Counted from the first letter of the stretch, positions 35,566-46,076 are shown. The stretch: 64,000 nucleotides of DNA from Thermoanaerobaculia bacterium (GCA_030431255.1 JAUIJL010000002.1:620001-684000); one strand, 5' to 3'. Numbers and translations are program-made. The notes: generated by a model from the sequence alone, not told the origin.

Positions 35566-37925
35566 GCGTCTTCGGTGCTTCCATCAAACGCCGGGAGGAT
35601 CCGGCGCTGATCACCGGCAAGGGCAAATACACCGACGACCTCGTGCGTCCCGGCATGTGTTTCGCCGCCATCGTCCGCAGCCCTCACGCCCACGCGCGCA
35701 TCATGTCCATCGATACCTCCGAGGCCGCCACCGCGCCCGGGGTGATCGCGGTCTTCACCGGCCAGGATCTGGTGCGAGGAGAAGCGGGCGGCGTGGTGCC
35801 GACCTGCTGGCTGCTGCCCAACCTGGTGACCCCGGATCATCCGATCCTGGCCAAAGACCTGGTTCGCCACGTGGGTGACGGGGTGGCCGTAGTGGTCGCT
35901 GAAAATCGATATCAAGCTCACGACGCCGCGGAGCTGGTGGAGGTGGATTACGATCCCCTCGACGCCGTCACCGACGTGGTGGCCGCCCTGGAGCCGGGAG
36001 CCCCACAAGTGCACGCCGAAGCCGAGGGCAACCTCGCCTTCGATTGGGATTTGGGCGACAAAGAAAAAACCGAGGCCGCATTTTCCCAGGCCGCGCATAC
36101 CGTCTCCGTGGACCTGCGCAACAGCCGCCTCATCCCCCACGCCGTGGAGCCCCGCGGTGCCCTGGCGGAATGGGACGACGCCAAGGGCGAGCTGACGGTC
36201 TGGGTGACCTCCCAGAATCCCCACGTCCATCGCTTGTTGATGACCTTGGCCTCGATCGGTCTTCCAGAGCACAAGATTCGTGTGATCGCACCCGAGGTCG
36301 GCGGTGGGTTCGGCTCCAAGATCCACCACTATCCCGACGAAGCGATCGCCGCTTGGTGCGCCATGAACACGGGACGGCCGGTGAAATGGGTCGCTACAAG
36401 GTCCGAGACCAATCTGACGGACGCCCACGGAAGAGATCACGCCAGCCATGCGGAGATGGCCCTCGATGCCGAGGGGCGGATCATCGGCTTGAAGGTGGAG
36501 ACCAAGGCGGCGATGGGCGCCTATCTTTCAACCTTCGCACCGTCCGTGCCCACCTATCTCTACGGCACCCTGCTCTCGGGTCAATACGACATTCCGGCGA
36601 TTCACGTCCGCACCCTCGGCGCCTTCACCCACACCACCCCGGTGGACGCCTATCGCGGAGCCGGACGTCCCGAGGCCACCTTCTTGATCGAGCGGATCAT
36701 GGATCTCGGAGCGGCGAAGATGGGGCTCGACCCCGGCGACTTCCGGCGCAAGAATTTCATCGCGCCGGACGCCTTTCCCTACGCCACCCAGGTGGCCCTC
36801 GAATACGACTCGGGCAACTACGGCCCCGCTCTGGACCGCGCCCTCGAGATGGTCGGCTACCAGGCTCTCCGAGACGAGCAAGCGGAGCGCCGGAAATCCG
36901 GCGACGGCAAGCTGCTCGGCATCGGGCTGTCGACCTTCATCGAAGCCTGTGGTCTAGCCCCGTCCCAAGTGGTCGGCTCCCTCGGCGCCCAAGCCGGTTT
37001 GTGGGAGAGCGCTAAGGTTCGGGTGCACCCCACGGGCACGATCACGGTCTATTCCGGCTCCTCGGGGCACGGCCAAGGCCATGAAACCACCTTCGCCCAA
37101 ATCGTCGCCGACCGACTGGCGGTCGACGTCGACCAAGTCGAGGTGGTGCAAGGGGATACCCGCGAGGTGCAATTCGGCATGGGCACCTACGGCAGCCGCT
37201 CGGCGGCGGTCGGTGGCAGTGCCATCTCCGAGGCGGTGGACAAGGTCATCGCCAAGGGCAAGAAAATTGCCGCCCACCTCTTGGAGGCCAGCCCGGACGA
37301 CATCGTGTTCGAAGACGGCGCCTTCCACGTCCAAGGCGTGCCCGCCAAGACCCAAGCCTGGGGCGATGTGGTGTTGCAGGCCTATTTGGCCCACAACTAT
37401 CCGGACGACCTGGAGCCCGGTCTCGAGGAGACGGCCTTCTACAACCCAGCCAACTTCACCTATCCCTTCGGCGCCCACATCGCGGTGGTGGAAATCGACC
37501 GCGACACGGGTCATGTGGAGCTGCGTCAATACGCGTGTTGCGACGACGTCGGCAACGTCATCAACCCGATGATCGTCGAAGGTCAGGTCCACGGCGGGCT
37601 CGCCCAGGGCATCGGTCAGGCCCTGTGGGAAGAGGCGGTCTACGACGACTACGGCCAGCTGCTGACCGGCACCTTGATGGACTACGCTTTGCCGCGGGCC
37701 CACATGCTGCCGTCCTTCGACACGGATCGCACGGTCACCCCCTGTCCCCACAACCCCCTCGGGGTGAAAGGGGTCGGCGAGGCGGGCACCATCGCCTCAC
37801 CGGCCGCGGTGACCAACGCGGTGGTCGACGCGCTATCGACCTTCGGCGTCGAGCATCTCGACATGCCGTTGACCTCGGAAAAGGTTTGGCGAGCTATGAA
37901 CCAAAGCGGCAACGGCCAGGGTTGA
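35562..37925 (+). CDS. coxL: Form II CO-dehydrogenase-like large (molybdenum) subunit
   Basis: The protein has 787 aa, starting at ATG 35562 with GGAGG upstream and a 4-base overlap with coxS. It is a xanthine-dehydrogenase-family molybdopterin subunit. The active-site loop reads AYRGAGR (residues 363-369), the form II signature; form I CO dehydrogenases have AYRCSFR with the Cu-binding Cys. The later motif [11 protein letters not shown] contains the catalytic Glu. Form II enzymes have uncertain substrates, so CO oxidation should not be assumed. It probably forms an (SLM)2 complex with CoxS and CoxM in the cytoplasm or at the membrane. Confidence 0.93.
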   Translation: MSVFGASIKRREDPALITGKGKYTDDLVRPGMCFAAIVRSPHAHARIMSIDTSEAATAPGVIAVFTGQDLVRGEAGGVVPTCWLLPNLVTPDHPILAKDLVRHVGDGVAVVVAENRYQAHDAAELVEVDYDPLDAVTDVVAALEPGAPQVHAEAEGNLAFDWDLGDKEKTEAAFSQAAHTVSVDLRNSRLIPHAVEPRGALAEWDDAKGELTVWVTSQNPHVHRLLMTLASIGLPEHKIRVIAPEVGGGFGSKIHHYPDEAIAAWCAMNTGRPVKWVATRSETNLTDAHGRDHASHAEMALDAEGRIIGLKVETKAAMGAYLSTFAPSVPTYLYGTLLSGQYDIPAIHVRTLGAFTHTTPVDAYRGAGRPEATFLIERIMDLGAAKMGLDPGDFRRKNFIAPDAFPYATQVALEYDSGNYGPALDRALEMVGYQALRDEQAERRKSGDGKLLGIGLSTFIEACGLAPSQVVGSLGAQAGLWESAKVRVHPTGTITVYSGSSGHGQGHETTFAQIVADRLAVDVDQVEVVQGDTREVQFGMGTYGSRSAAVGGSAISEAVDKVIAKGKKIAAHLLEASPDDIVFEDGAFHVQGVPAKTQAWGDVVLQAYLAHNYPDDLEPGLEETAFYNPANFTYPFGAHIAVVEIDRDTGHVELRQYACCDDVGNVINPMIVEGQVHGGLAQGIGQALWEEAVYDDYGQLLTGTLMDYALPRAHMLPSFDTDRTVTPCPHNPLGVKGVGEAGTIASPAAVTNAVVDALSTFGVEHLDMPLTSEKVWRAMNQSGNGQG

Positions 37926-37934
37926 GGAGCTGAT

Positions 37935-38774
37935 ATGTTTCCAGGAAATTTCGAATACGTCCGCGCCGGTAATCTGAAGGAAGCCCTCACCCTGCTCAGC
38001 GGTGAGGATTGCAAGGCCCTGGCCGGTGGCCACAGCTTGATTCCGTTGCTCAAGCAGCGGCTGGCCCAACCGGCCAAGCTGGTGGACATCTCCGGGCTCG
38101 ACGAGCTCAAAGGGGTCACCGTGGAAGCCGGCAAGGCAAGGGTCGGCGCTCTCACCACCCACCGCGAGCTGGCCGCTTCGGAGGCGTTGCAGGGAGCCGC
38201 CCAAGTGCTCTCGGAAGCCGCGTCCAAAGTGGGTGATCCTCAGGTCCGCAATCGGGGAACCCTCGGCGGCAACATCGCCCACGCGGATCCCGCTTCCGAC
38301 CTACCGGCGGTGCTGCTCGCCCTCGACGCCGAGGTCTCCATCGTCGGTCCCAACGGCTCGCGATCCACCAAAGCCGACGGTTTCTTCTCCGGCCTGATGG
38401 ACACGGACTTGGCGGAGAACGAGGTCATCTCCCACGTCGAGTTTTCGAGCCTCGGCGCCGGCGACGCCTCCGCCTATTGCAAATTCGAGCATCCGGCCTC
38501 CGGTTATGCCATCTGCGGGGCCGCCGCGGTCATCCGGGGCAGCGAGGTTCGGCTGGCCTTCAACGGCGTGGCAGCCGTGCCGTTCCTAGCCTCGGCGGTG
38601 GGCGATTCGCTCTCCGGCTCGGATCTCTCCGACGCCGCCATCGATTCGGCCCTGTCGGCCCTCGAGCACGACGATCCCCTCTCCGACCTGCACGCCTCGG
38701 CGGAATACCGCCTTCATCTGGCCAAGGTCTACGGCGGCCGCGCCTTGCGCGCCGCCCGCGATCGACGTGGCTGA
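37935..38774 (+). CDS. coxM: CO-dehydrogenase-like medium (FAD) subunit
   Basis: The protein has 279 aa. It is the flavin subunit that takes electrons from CoxS. The two FAD pyrophosphate motifs are present: AGGHSLIPLLKQRLAQP near residue 34 and RNRGTLGGNIAHADPASDLPA near residue 105. The C-terminal CO_deh_flav domain follows. The start at ATG 37935 follows GAGGAG. It sits 9 bp after coxL, within the operon. Confidence 0.93.
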   Translation: MFPGNFEYVRAGNLKEALTLLSGEDCKALAGGHSLIPLLKQRLAQPAKLVDISGLDELKGVTVEAGKARVGALTTHRELAASEALQGAAQVLSEAASKVGDPQVRNRGTLGGNIAHADPASDLPAVLLALDAEVSIVGPNGSRSTKADGFFSGLMDTDLAENEVISHVEFSSLGAGDASAYCKFEHPASGYAICGAAAVIRGSEVRLAFNGVAAVPFLASAVGDSLSGSDLSDAAIDSALSALEHDDPLSDLHASAEYRLHLAKVYGGRALRAARDRRG

Positions 38775-38781
38775 GGGGTCG

Positions 38782-39657
38782 ATGCCAACCTCCGTCGAAG
38801 CCCTTCAAGAGGCTTTGGCGGGGGTTTCTTATTTCGCGGAGCAAGATCTCTCCACCGCCGTCTTCCTGGCTCTCCGGTTGCCCAAGCCGCTTTTTCTAGA
38901 AGGCGAGCCCGGCGTCGGCAAAACCGCGGTGGCCCAAGCCGTGGCGAGCCTGATCGGCAGCCCTCTGATTCGCCTGCAGTGCTACGAAGGCCTGGACATC
39001 TCGTCGGCGGCTTACGAATGGAACTATTCCCGTCAGCTGTTGCACATTCGCCGGCTCGAAGCCGAGGGCAAGGCCACGGCCGACACCTCCGACCTCTACA
39101 CCCGCGAGCACCTCATGCCGCGGGCCCTGTTGCGCGCGCTCGAAGCGTCCACCCAAGAACGGCCGGCGGTGCTGCTCATCGACGAGCTGGACCGTGCCGA
39201 CGAGGAATTTGAAGCCTTCTTGTTGGAGCTGCTTTCCGAATATCAGCTCACGGTGCCCGAGCTGGGCACCGTTTCGGCGGAGCGTCCACCCTTCGTGGTG
39301 CTGACCTCCAATCGCACCCGCGAGGTCCACGACGCCCTGCGTCGACGTTGCCTTTACCATTGGGTGGATTTCCCGAGCCCCGAAAAAGAGCGACGCATCT
39401 TAAAAGCGAAAGCACCCGGCATTGAGAGCCGGCTGGCTGAGGAAGTCGTGAGCTTCGTGCAGAAGCTGAGGGATGACGACCTCTACAAAAAGCCGGGGGT
39501 GGCCGAGACCGTGGATTGGGCTTTGGCCCTCGACGCCTTGAATCAGACCCGGCTGACGCCGGACAATGTCAGCCGCACCCTCGGTGCGTTGTTGAAGTTT
39601 CAAGACGATCTTTCGCGCGTCCAAGGCGACCGCCTCGACAGATTGCTGAGCGCCTGA
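38782..39657 (+). CDS. coxD: CoxD, MoxR-type AAA+ ATPase
   Basis: The protein has 291 aa from ATG 38782; an in-frame GTG at 38767 overlapping coxM is an alternative. Walker A GEPGVGKTA lies at residues 41-49. Walker B is LLIDELDRADEEF, sensor 1 VVLTSNRTREVHDALRRRC. CoxD is the chaperone that matures the molybdenum active site in CO dehydrogenases, working with VWA protein CoxE. Its presence supports post-translational activation of this hydroxylase even though the active-site loop is form II. A TPR gene, not coxE, follows directly. Confidence 0.92.
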   Translation: MPTSVEALQEALAGVSYFAEQDLSTAVFLALRLPKPLFLEGEPGVGKTAVAQAVASLIGSPLIRLQCYEGLDISSAAYEWNYSRQLLHIRRLEAEGKATADTSDLYTREHLMPRALLRALEASTQERPAVLLIDELDRADEEFEAFLLELLSEYQLTVPELGTVSAERPPFVVLTSNRTREVHDALRRRCLYHWVDFPSPEKERRILKAKAPGIESRLAEEVVSFVQKLRDDDLYKKPGVAETVDWALALDALNQTRLTPDNVSRTLGALLKFQDDLSRVQGDRLDRLLSA

Positions 39658-39668
39658 CGGAGACCCGA

Positions 39669-40826
39669 GTGCCCACCGACGACCCTATTCCGACCGACGA
39701 CGAGATGTTTGAGAATTCTGAGCCGCTCGAGCCGCTCCTGACCCCCGAGCAGGAGGTCTGGCTCGAACAAGCCGCCCAGCATCATGAAAAGGCCCTCGGC
39801 CTCTTGGCGGAAGATCAGCCGGAAGCCGCCCTCCAGGACGCCCAATCCGCCCTCTCCCTGGCCGAAAAGGCCTATGGCACCGATCATCCGGACATCGCCA
39901 ATGTGCTCCTGGTCCTCGGAGAATCCCATCGTCAGTCAGGGGCCCCGGATCAAGCGGCCTGGGCTTTCACACGCGCGGTGAGAATTCTGGAAGCCATGGC
40001 CGATGGGGATCCCGACGTCGACCGGCTCAAAGTGCGTGCCTTGTGCTCGGTGGCCAATTTGGAGCGCGAAACCGGTCACCTGGAGGCCGCGGAGACCGTT
40101 TTTCTCCGGGCCATGGCCGCGGCCGAGGCCGGTCTGCCGGAATTCGACCTGGACCTCGCCGCCTTGACCAACGACCTCGGCCTCCTGCGCAAGGAGCAGG
40201 GCCACTACACCGAAGCGGAAGCTTGCTACGACCGTGCTCTCGGCATCTACGAAAAGGTGCTGGGTCCCGGTCACCCGGACTTGGCCGGTCTTTACGCCAA
40301 CATCGCCGGCCTGGAGCACAGCCGGGGGCGCCCCGAAAGTGCCGAGGGTCCCGCGCGAAAAGCCGTTCTCCTACGTCAACGGGGCCTCGGCGAGCAACAT
40401 CCTCAGGCGGCCATCGACCGCGCCGCTTTGGGGGCGATTCTGGTGGATTTGGGACGGTTGGAGGAAGCCAAGAAGCTCTACCAGCCGGCCATCGAGCAGC
40501 TCGAAGCCACGCTCGGCTCGGATCATTACGAAACCGCCAACCGCAAAGTGGATTGGGCCGTGCTCCTGCACCGTGACGGTGAGCTCCAGGACGCGGAGCA
40601 GACGCTGCTCGAAGCTCTGGAAGTGATGGAGCGACACGTCGGCGCGCAGCACCCCGAGGTCGGCCGAGCCCGTAGCCAGCACGCCCAATTGGTCCACGAC
40701 CTCGGACGATTCGACGAAGCCCGGGATCTCTTTGCTCGCGCCCTGGCGGTGCTCGACGCCTCCCTCGGGCCCCACCATCCGGACACGAGGTTCTGTCGCG
40801 AGCGATTGTCGAAGCTGCGCAAATGA
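39669..40826 (+). CDS. TPR protein embedded in the cox operon
   Basis: The protein has 385 aa with a GTG start at 39669 preceded by GGAG (39659-39662). An acidic N-terminal stretch is followed by about seven tetratricopeptide repeats of the 42-residue kinesin-light-chain type, with units like YGTDHPDIANVLLVLGE, LGPGHPDLAGLYANIAG, LGEQHPQAAIDRAALGAIL and LGPHHPDTRF. No signal peptide, membrane helix or catalytic domain was found. It starts 11 bp after coxD and overlaps coxE by 4 bases (ATGA at 40823-40826), so it is translated with them. It may be a scaffold for the CoxD-CoxE maturation machine. Confidence 0.88.
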   Translation: MPTDDPIPTDDEMFENSEPLEPLLTPEQEVWLEQAAQHHEKALGLLAEDQPEAALQDAQSALSLAEKAYGTDHPDIANVLLVLGESHRQSGAPDQAAWAFTRAVRILEAMADGDPDVDRLKVRALCSVANLERETGHLEAAETVFLRAMAAAEAGLPEFDLDLAALTNDLGLLRKEQGHYTEAEACYDRALGIYEKVLGPGHPDLAGLYANIAGLEHSRGRPESAEGPARKAVLLRQRGLGEQHPQAAIDRAALGAILVDLGRLEEAKKLYQPAIEQLEATLGSDHYETANRKVDWAVLLHRDGELQDAEQTLLEALEVMERHVGAQHPEVGRARSQHAQLVHDLGRFDEARDLFARALAVLDASLGPHHPDTRFCRERLSKLRK

Positions 40827-42028
40827 CCGAGCCTCGTCCCACATGGCCCGAGAGCGCGCTGCCCGAGGGCGAGCCGTCCCCCAAAGAGCTTCTAGCCAAC
40901 TTCGTCGCCTTTGCCGTTGCACTGCGCCGTCTGGGCATCGACTGCTCACCCACCCAGCTCGAAACCCTGTTGCACGCCCTGGAGCACGTACCCTTGAGCC
41001 GACGCCGGCAATTTAAGGCGGCGGCACGGACGTCGTTGATCCAACATCGGGAGCATCTAGCCATCTTCGATCGGCTCTTCGACCTCTTTTGGCACCGGGA
41101 CGCCCCGAAGCCCAAAAGCGAATTCGAGCTGGGTTTACGACTGCAAAGGTTAGCCCAGAAAAAAGAGCAGCGGCTTGCACGGCCCGCGCCCGAAAGCCCA
41201 GATCCCAGCTCGTTGCCGCAGGTGGATGCGGACATTCACGAGGTGATTCTCGAGCACAGCTCGCGGGAGCTGCTCCGCCGGAAAGATTTCGCCCACCTCA
41301 CGGATGCCGAGCTGGCCCAAGTCTATCGCTTGCTCGAACGACAAATCGTCCATTGGCCACCCCGACGCAGCCGCCGACAACTGGCACGGCGTCGCGGCCC
41401 CGCGGTCGACCTCCGGCAAACCCTGCGTCGCAGCCTACGTCACGGCGGCGAGCCCATTGAGTTGGTCCACCGGCAACGCAAGCTCAAACCCCGCCCTCTG
41501 GTCGTGCTGTGTGACATCTCCGGCTCCATGGAGGCTTACTCGCGGATCTTCCTCCAGCTGATCTACACCCTGCGAGGTGCCACCGAGCATCTCGAAGCCT
41601 TTGTCTTCGGCACCCGGCTGACCCGCATCAGCCGCGAGCTCCGGCATCGGGACATCAATCGCGCTCTTTCGGAAGCCTCGTCAAAAATCGTCGATTGGGG
41701 CGGTGGCACCCGCATCGGCGAGTCCTTTCACGCTTTCAATCGAGATTGGGGGCGACGGGTCTTGCGTCGCGGCGCAGTGGTGATGATTCTCTCCGACGCC
41801 TGGGATCGAGGGGATATGGACGTCCTCGACCGAGAGACCGGGCGCATCGCCCGTCGGTGCTCCCGCCTCATCTGGCTGAATCCCCTGCTCGGCTCCGAAG
41901 GGTTCGAGCCCGTGGCCTCCGGGATCCGCACCGTCATGCCCTACCTGCACGACTTCCTGCCGATCCACAACCTGGAAAGCGTCGAGCAGCTCGCCGAGCA
42001 CCTGAGCTGCTTAGGGCCCCAGCCGTAG
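40823..42028 (+). CDS. coxE: CoxE-like VWA-domain protein
   Basis: The protein has 401 aa. The VWA domain has the MIDAS motif DISGSM (residues 231-236), then GGGTRIGES and LSDAWDRGD, giving a complete metal-binding site. The N-terminal half is helical with an Arg-rich segment (RRSRRQLARRRG), as in other CoxE proteins. CoxE partners MoxR ATPase CoxD during active-site maturation. Its start overlaps the TPR gene. The convergent dnaE ends only 23 bp away. Other accessory genes (coxF, coxG, coxI) are not in the operon. Confidence 0.92.
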   Translation: MTEPRPTWPESALPEGEPSPKELLANFVAFAVALRRLGIDCSPTQLETLLHALEHVPLSRRRQFKAAARTSLIQHREHLAIFDRLFDLFWHRDAPKPKSEFELGLRLQRLAQKKEQRLARPAPESPDPSSLPQVDADIHEVILEHSSRELLRRKDFAHLTDAELAQVYRLLERQIVHWPPRRSRRQLARRRGPAVDLRQTLRRSLRHGGEPIELVHRQRKLKPRPLVVLCDISGSMEAYSRIFLQLIYTLRGATEHLEAFVFGTRLTRISRELRHRDINRALSEASSKIVDWGGGTRIGESFHAFNRDWGRRVLRRGAVVMILSDAWDRGDMDVLDRETGRIARRCSRLIWLNPLLGSEGFEPVASGIRTVMPYLHDFLPIHNLESVEQLAEHLSCLGPQP

Positions 42029-42051
42029 GGTCGAGGCTTGCCCCCGACCGC

Positions 42052-45000
42052 CTAACCTCCGGCCGCGGCGGTGGTGGTCTCCAACGGACGCAGAGCAGGC
42101 GGACCGGCGAGCAGGCAACACCCCGGAGCATCCAACAGCAGCTCGACTCGCGACTGCAAATTCTGGTGGACCTTGATCCTGAAGGCTCCCACCTCGATCA
42201 GGATCTTTTTCTGTGCCTCGTGGATCTCTAGATAGACCGGCACCTCGGGACCGGAGCCCATCAGGCTCTCCCGGAAGAGATCCCGCAGCTTCGAGAGCTT
42301 GCGCTCCACCGGCGACAATCCGTGGTGCGCCTCGCCGGACGCCTGCCGTGCCAGGGCGTCACAATCGATCACCACCCGCATGGCTTGGGCCAGCTCTTGA
42401 GCCTGCGCCACCGGCAACACCCGATCGACCACCACGCTAGGACCGTCTTCCCGCTGCTGAAGCTTGCCGATCAAGAAGACTACTTTGTCTTCCTCCAACC
42501 GACTTTGGAATTTGGCGTACGACTCCGAAAAAACGACCGCGTCCACGGGACCCAACCGATCCTCGAAGCCGAGCACGGCCATCTGCTTGCCGGCGCTGCG
42601 TCCGCGCTGAATGGTGATCCGGCGCACGTTGGTGATCAACCCGCCGAGGATCACTTGGCTACCGTCGGGCAGATTGGGCAGCAGGCTCGAATCCACATTG
42701 CCGAACCGCTGGAGGGTGTCCTCGTGTTGGTCCAAAGGATGGGCCGACACATAAAATCCGAGCACGGATTTTTCTTCCTTCAGCTGGTCGACGCTATCCC
42801 AAGGCGGCACCTCGGGAAGCTCCGGCGCGGGCGCTTTCGCGTCCTCGGTATCCCCCGCCAGCAAACCCAGCAGGCTCGATTGTCCGGACAGGCGATCCTT
42901 GGCCGCCCGCTGTCCGGCGGTCATCGCCCCTTCCGACGCCGCGATCAGTGCCGCGCGGGATTCGCTGCCGTGCACACGGTCGAAGGCGCCGCATTTGATC
43001 AGGGCTTCCAGAGTCGATTTGTTGACCGCGCTCGACGGCACGCGTTCGCAGAAGTCCCACAGATTTTCGAACGGCCCGTCTGCCTCACGCTCGTGGATGA
43101 TCCCACGCACTGCCTTTTCGCCCACGCCCTTGATCGCCGCCAGGCCGAAGCGAATATGCCCGTGGTTGGCGTCCTGTTCCTCACCCTCGGCAAAAACCGG
43201 CGTGAAACCCACCCCCGAGGTGTTGATGTCCGGTGCGCGCACATCGGCACCGGTGTGGCCGTCGGGGAAGAGCACACGGCTGCACTCGTCGATGTATTGG
43301 ACCACCTTCTCCGTATTCCCGGCTTCGAAGGTGAGCACCGCGGCCATGTATTGAACCGGGAAGTACGTCTTCAAATAGGCGGTTTGGTAAGCGACGATCG
43401 CATAACCCGTGGAGTGGCTTTTGTTGAAGCCGTAACCCGCGAATTTGAGGATCAGGTCGAAAACCTCCGTGCCCTGTTTCTTGGACACACCTTTCTTCTG
43501 GGCGCCCTCCAGAAACTCGTCTTTCATGGCGTTGATCACCTTCTCCTTCTTCTTGGAGATGGCTTTAATCAACGAATAGGCCTGGCGCAGGGGTATATCG
43601 CCCAGCTCGTGCACGATCTGCATGACCTGCTCTTGGTAGATCATGATGCCGTAGGTCTCGGAGGTGAGCCGCTGGATGATCGGATGCTGTTTCGGAACGG
43701 GCTGCTCGCGATGCTTGCGCGCGTTGTAGTCCGGGATCAGCTCCATGGGGCCCGGACGGTACAGAGCGTTGGCAGCGATCAGATCCTCCAAGCGGTCCGG
43801 TTTCATGGACCGCAAAAGCCGTCGCATGCCGTCGGACTCGAATTGGAAGACCGACACCGTTTCACCCCGACGGAAGAGATCGAGCACTTTTTGATCGTCG
43901 AATTCGAGCCGATCCAAATCCATCGGATCCCAGGTGTCGGGGTTCAGGCCCTCCGGATCGATGGTCTTGCGGATGACGTCTTGATCCAGGGTCGACAACA
44001 CGAGCTGACGGGCCCGCTCGATGATCGACAGGGTGCGCAGACCGAGGAAATCCATCTTCAACAGGCCGACCCGCTCGCAGGTGGGGCCGTCCCATTGGGT
44101 CACCAAGATCTCCTTATCCCCTTGCTTCGAGGTCGCTAGGGGCAGCACATTCGGCAGATCCTGGTTACAAAGCACCACGCCCGCGGCGTGAACACCGGCG
44201 TGGCGGGTCAGGCCCTCGAGCTGACGGGCCGTGTCGATCCACTTCTTGATCTCGGGATCGTGGTTGTAGATCTGGCGCAGCTCCTCGTTTTGCTCAAGGG
44301 CATCGTCGAGGGTGATGTTGAGCTGATCTCCCACCAGCTTGCAGATGCGGTCGACCTCGGGCAGCGGGCGATGCATGACCCGGCCGACGTCGCGGATCGC
44401 CGCTTTGGCCTTCAACACATTGAAGGTGATGATCTGGGCGACCTTGCCCATGGACCCCTCTTCGGAGTCGTATTTCTCCCGAACGTAATCGATGATCTCG
44501 CCACGTCCGTCCTGGCAGATGTCGATATCGATATCGGGATATTCCGAGCGATCCGGATCGGTGAAACGCTCGAAAAGCAGGCCGTAGTGCACCGGGCAGG
44601 CATTGGAAAGGCCGAGGCAATAACCGACCATGGTGCCGACACCGGAGCCACGGGCGTTGGACGGAATGCCGCGACGCCGGGCCTCGTTGACGAAATCCCA
44701 GCAGATCAAGAAATAGGCGGAGATGATCTTGTCCGCCAGGATCTTCAGCTCTCGCTCCAGACGGGCACGAATCTCTTCGGTGATGCCGTCCTCACCATAA
44801 CGCCAGACCAAGCCGGCTTCTGAGAGAGCCCTCAGGACCTCGTCGCTTTGGACCTTGAGCTCGTCTGGTGATTCCGTGTGGCGCTCGGCGTCGAAAGGCA
44901 GGAGCTCGAATTGGGAGCAGAAGGCCTTGAACCAAGCCGTCGAGCCCTTGACGCTGTCGATGCCTTCGAGCTTCGGCTCCCCCTTGACGATCTTGACCAC

Positions 45001-45921
45001 TGGCGCGTGGTTTTGAGTCATGTCGATGTCGACATTGCAGCGGTCGGCGATCTTGACCGTATTCTCGTAGGCCTCGCGGCCCGCGCCGTCGTGGTAGTCG
45101 CCGAAGAGATCCCACATCTCGTCCGGAGACTTCAGGTAGAGATCCTCGGGGTATTTGAGCCGATCCTCGTCGTCTTTGATCTTGCCCATGGAGATGCAGA
45201 CCAACGAATCGTGGGCATCCCAATCGCTGGACAGCAAGAAGTGAGCGTCGTTGTCGCAAACCAGCGGCAGGTCCAGCTCCCGCGCCAAGCGGATCAAATG
45301 GGGATTGATCGCTTCTTGCTCTTCTACATGCCGCTGGAGCTCGACGTAAAAGCGCGGCTCGCCGTTTTCATCGGGCCCGAAGACCTCGGCGTGCCATCTC
45401 GCCTCCTCCAGGGCACTCTTCCAATGGCCTTCGTCGTTGGTTTTGACGTAGTTGGTCAAGTGGAAGGCGATGGACGAGCCGAGATGGCCGTTGATGGCAA
45501 TCAGCCCGTCGCCCCACTCCGCAAGGGTGTTTTTGTCCATCCGCGGCTTGTAATAAAAACCGTGGATGTAGGAATCGGAGCTGAGCTTGAGCAGGTTTTC
45601 CCAACCCTTCTCATTCTGAGCCAAGAGCACGAGGTGAAAACCGCCGTCCGACACACCGGTATGGGTCTTATCCTTGCGATTGGAGACCCTCTCCCCCACA
45701 TCCGGCGCCACATAAGCCTCAATGCCCAAAATGGGCTTGATGCCCACCTTCTTCGCTCGATTGTAGAAATCAACCGCCCCGAAGAGATTGCCGTGGTCGG
45801 TCACGGCCAAGGCGTCCATGCCCAGCTCCTTAGTGCGGGCCACCAACCGATCCATGCGATTGGCGCCATCGAGCAAGCTGTACTGGCTGTGGACGTGTAG
45901 ATGGACGAAAGAACGGCTCAT
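42052..45921 (-). CDS. dnaE: DNA polymerase III alpha subunit
   Basis: The protein has 1289 aa. It is the replicative polymerase. The N-terminal PHP domain begins HVHSQYSLLDGANRMDRLV, with ALAVTDHGNLFGAV. The polymerase active site contains PDIDIDICQDGRGEIIDYV, with the paired catalytic Asp residues. A helix-hairpin-helix/tau-binding region and an OB domain (GLITNVRRITIQRG, then DRLGPVDAVVFSE) complete it, matching DnaE1. AGGAG precedes ATG 45921. It is transcribed toward coxE. Length is slightly above the 1160-1200 typical of E. coli-type DnaE. Confidence 0.97.
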   Translation of the reverse strand: MSRSFVHLHVHSQYSLLDGANRMDRLVARTKELGMDALAVTDHGNLFGAVDFYNRAKKVGIKPILGIEAYVAPDVGERVSNRKDKTHTGVSDGGFHLVLLAQNEKGWENLLKLSSDSYIHGFYYKPRMDKNTLAEWGDGLIAINGHLGSSIAFHLTNYVKTNDEGHWKSALEEARWHAEVFGPDENGEPRFYVELQRHVEEQEAINPHLIRLARELDLPLVCDNDAHFLLSSDWDAHDSLVCISMGKIKDDEDRLKYPEDLYLKSPDEMWDLFGDYHDGAGREAYENTVKIADRCNVDIDMTQNHAPVVKIVKGEPKLEGIDSVKGSTAWFKAFCSQFELLPFDAERHTESPDELKVQSDEVLRALSEAGLVWRYGEDGITEEIRARLERELKILADKIISAYFLICWDFVNEARRRGIPSNARGSGVGTMVGYCLGLSNACPVHYGLLFERFTDPDRSEYPDIDIDICQDGRGEIIDYVREKYDSEEGSMGKVAQIITFNVLKAKAAIRDVGRVMHRPLPEVDRICKLVGDQLNITLDDALEQNEELRQIYNHDPEIKKWIDTARQLEGLTRHAGVHAAGVVLCNQDLPNVLPLATSKQGDKEILVTQWDGPTCERVGLLKMDFLGLRTLSIIERARQLVLSTLDQDVIRKTIDPEGLNPDTWDPMDLDRLEFDDQKVLDLFRRGETVSVFQFESDGMRRLLRSMKPDRLEDLIAANALYRPGPMELIPDYNARKHREQPVPKQHPIIQRLTSETYGIMIYQEQVMQIVHELGDIPLRQAYSLIKAISKKKEKVINAMKDEFLEGAQKKGVSKKQGTEVFDLILKFAGYGFNKSHSTGYAIVAYQTAYLKTYFPVQYMAAVLTFEAGNTEKVVQYIDECSRVLFPDGHTGADVRAPDINTSGVGFTPVFAEGEEQDANHGHIRFGLAAIKGVGEKAVRGIIHEREADGPFENLWDFCERVPSSAVNKSTLEALIKCGAFDRVHGSESRAALIAASEGAMTAGQRAAKDRLSGQSSLLGLLAGDTEDAKAPAPELPEVPPWDSVDQLKEEKSVLGFYVSAHPLDQHEDTLQRFGNVDSSLLPNLPDGSQVILGGLITNVRRITIQRGRSAGKQMAVLGFEDRLGPVDAVVFSESYAKFQSRLEEDKVVFLIGKLQQREDGPSVVVDRVLPVAQAQELAQAMRVVIDCDALARQASGEAHHGLSPVERKLSKLRDLFRESLMGSGPEVPVYLEIHEAQKKILIEVGAFRIKVHQNLQSRVELLLDAPGCCLLAGPPALRPLETTTAAAGG

Positions 45922-46076
45922 GCCGGAAGCTCCTGAATTCTGATGTCGGCGGCTGAGAAAGTGGAGAGTATGCCCGTCATCGGGAGGTCTATTCTACCCC
46001 AACACCTTGGGGTCCAGCGACACCCTGACCGCAAGGGATTCCATGGGGCTGGAGGAGCGCCGGACCGCAAAACGAC

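Noticed and set aside
35562-37925. Form I (true CO-oxidising) CoxL
   Set aside because: The active-site loop is AYRGAGR, not AYRCSFR, and gene order is S-L-M. Form II is the supported class.
42322-44139. Long open frame (605 codons) antisense to dnaE
   Set aside because: It lies wholly inside a clear dnaE gene on the other strand. Its translation shows no recognisable domain, and long antisense frames are expected at this GC content.
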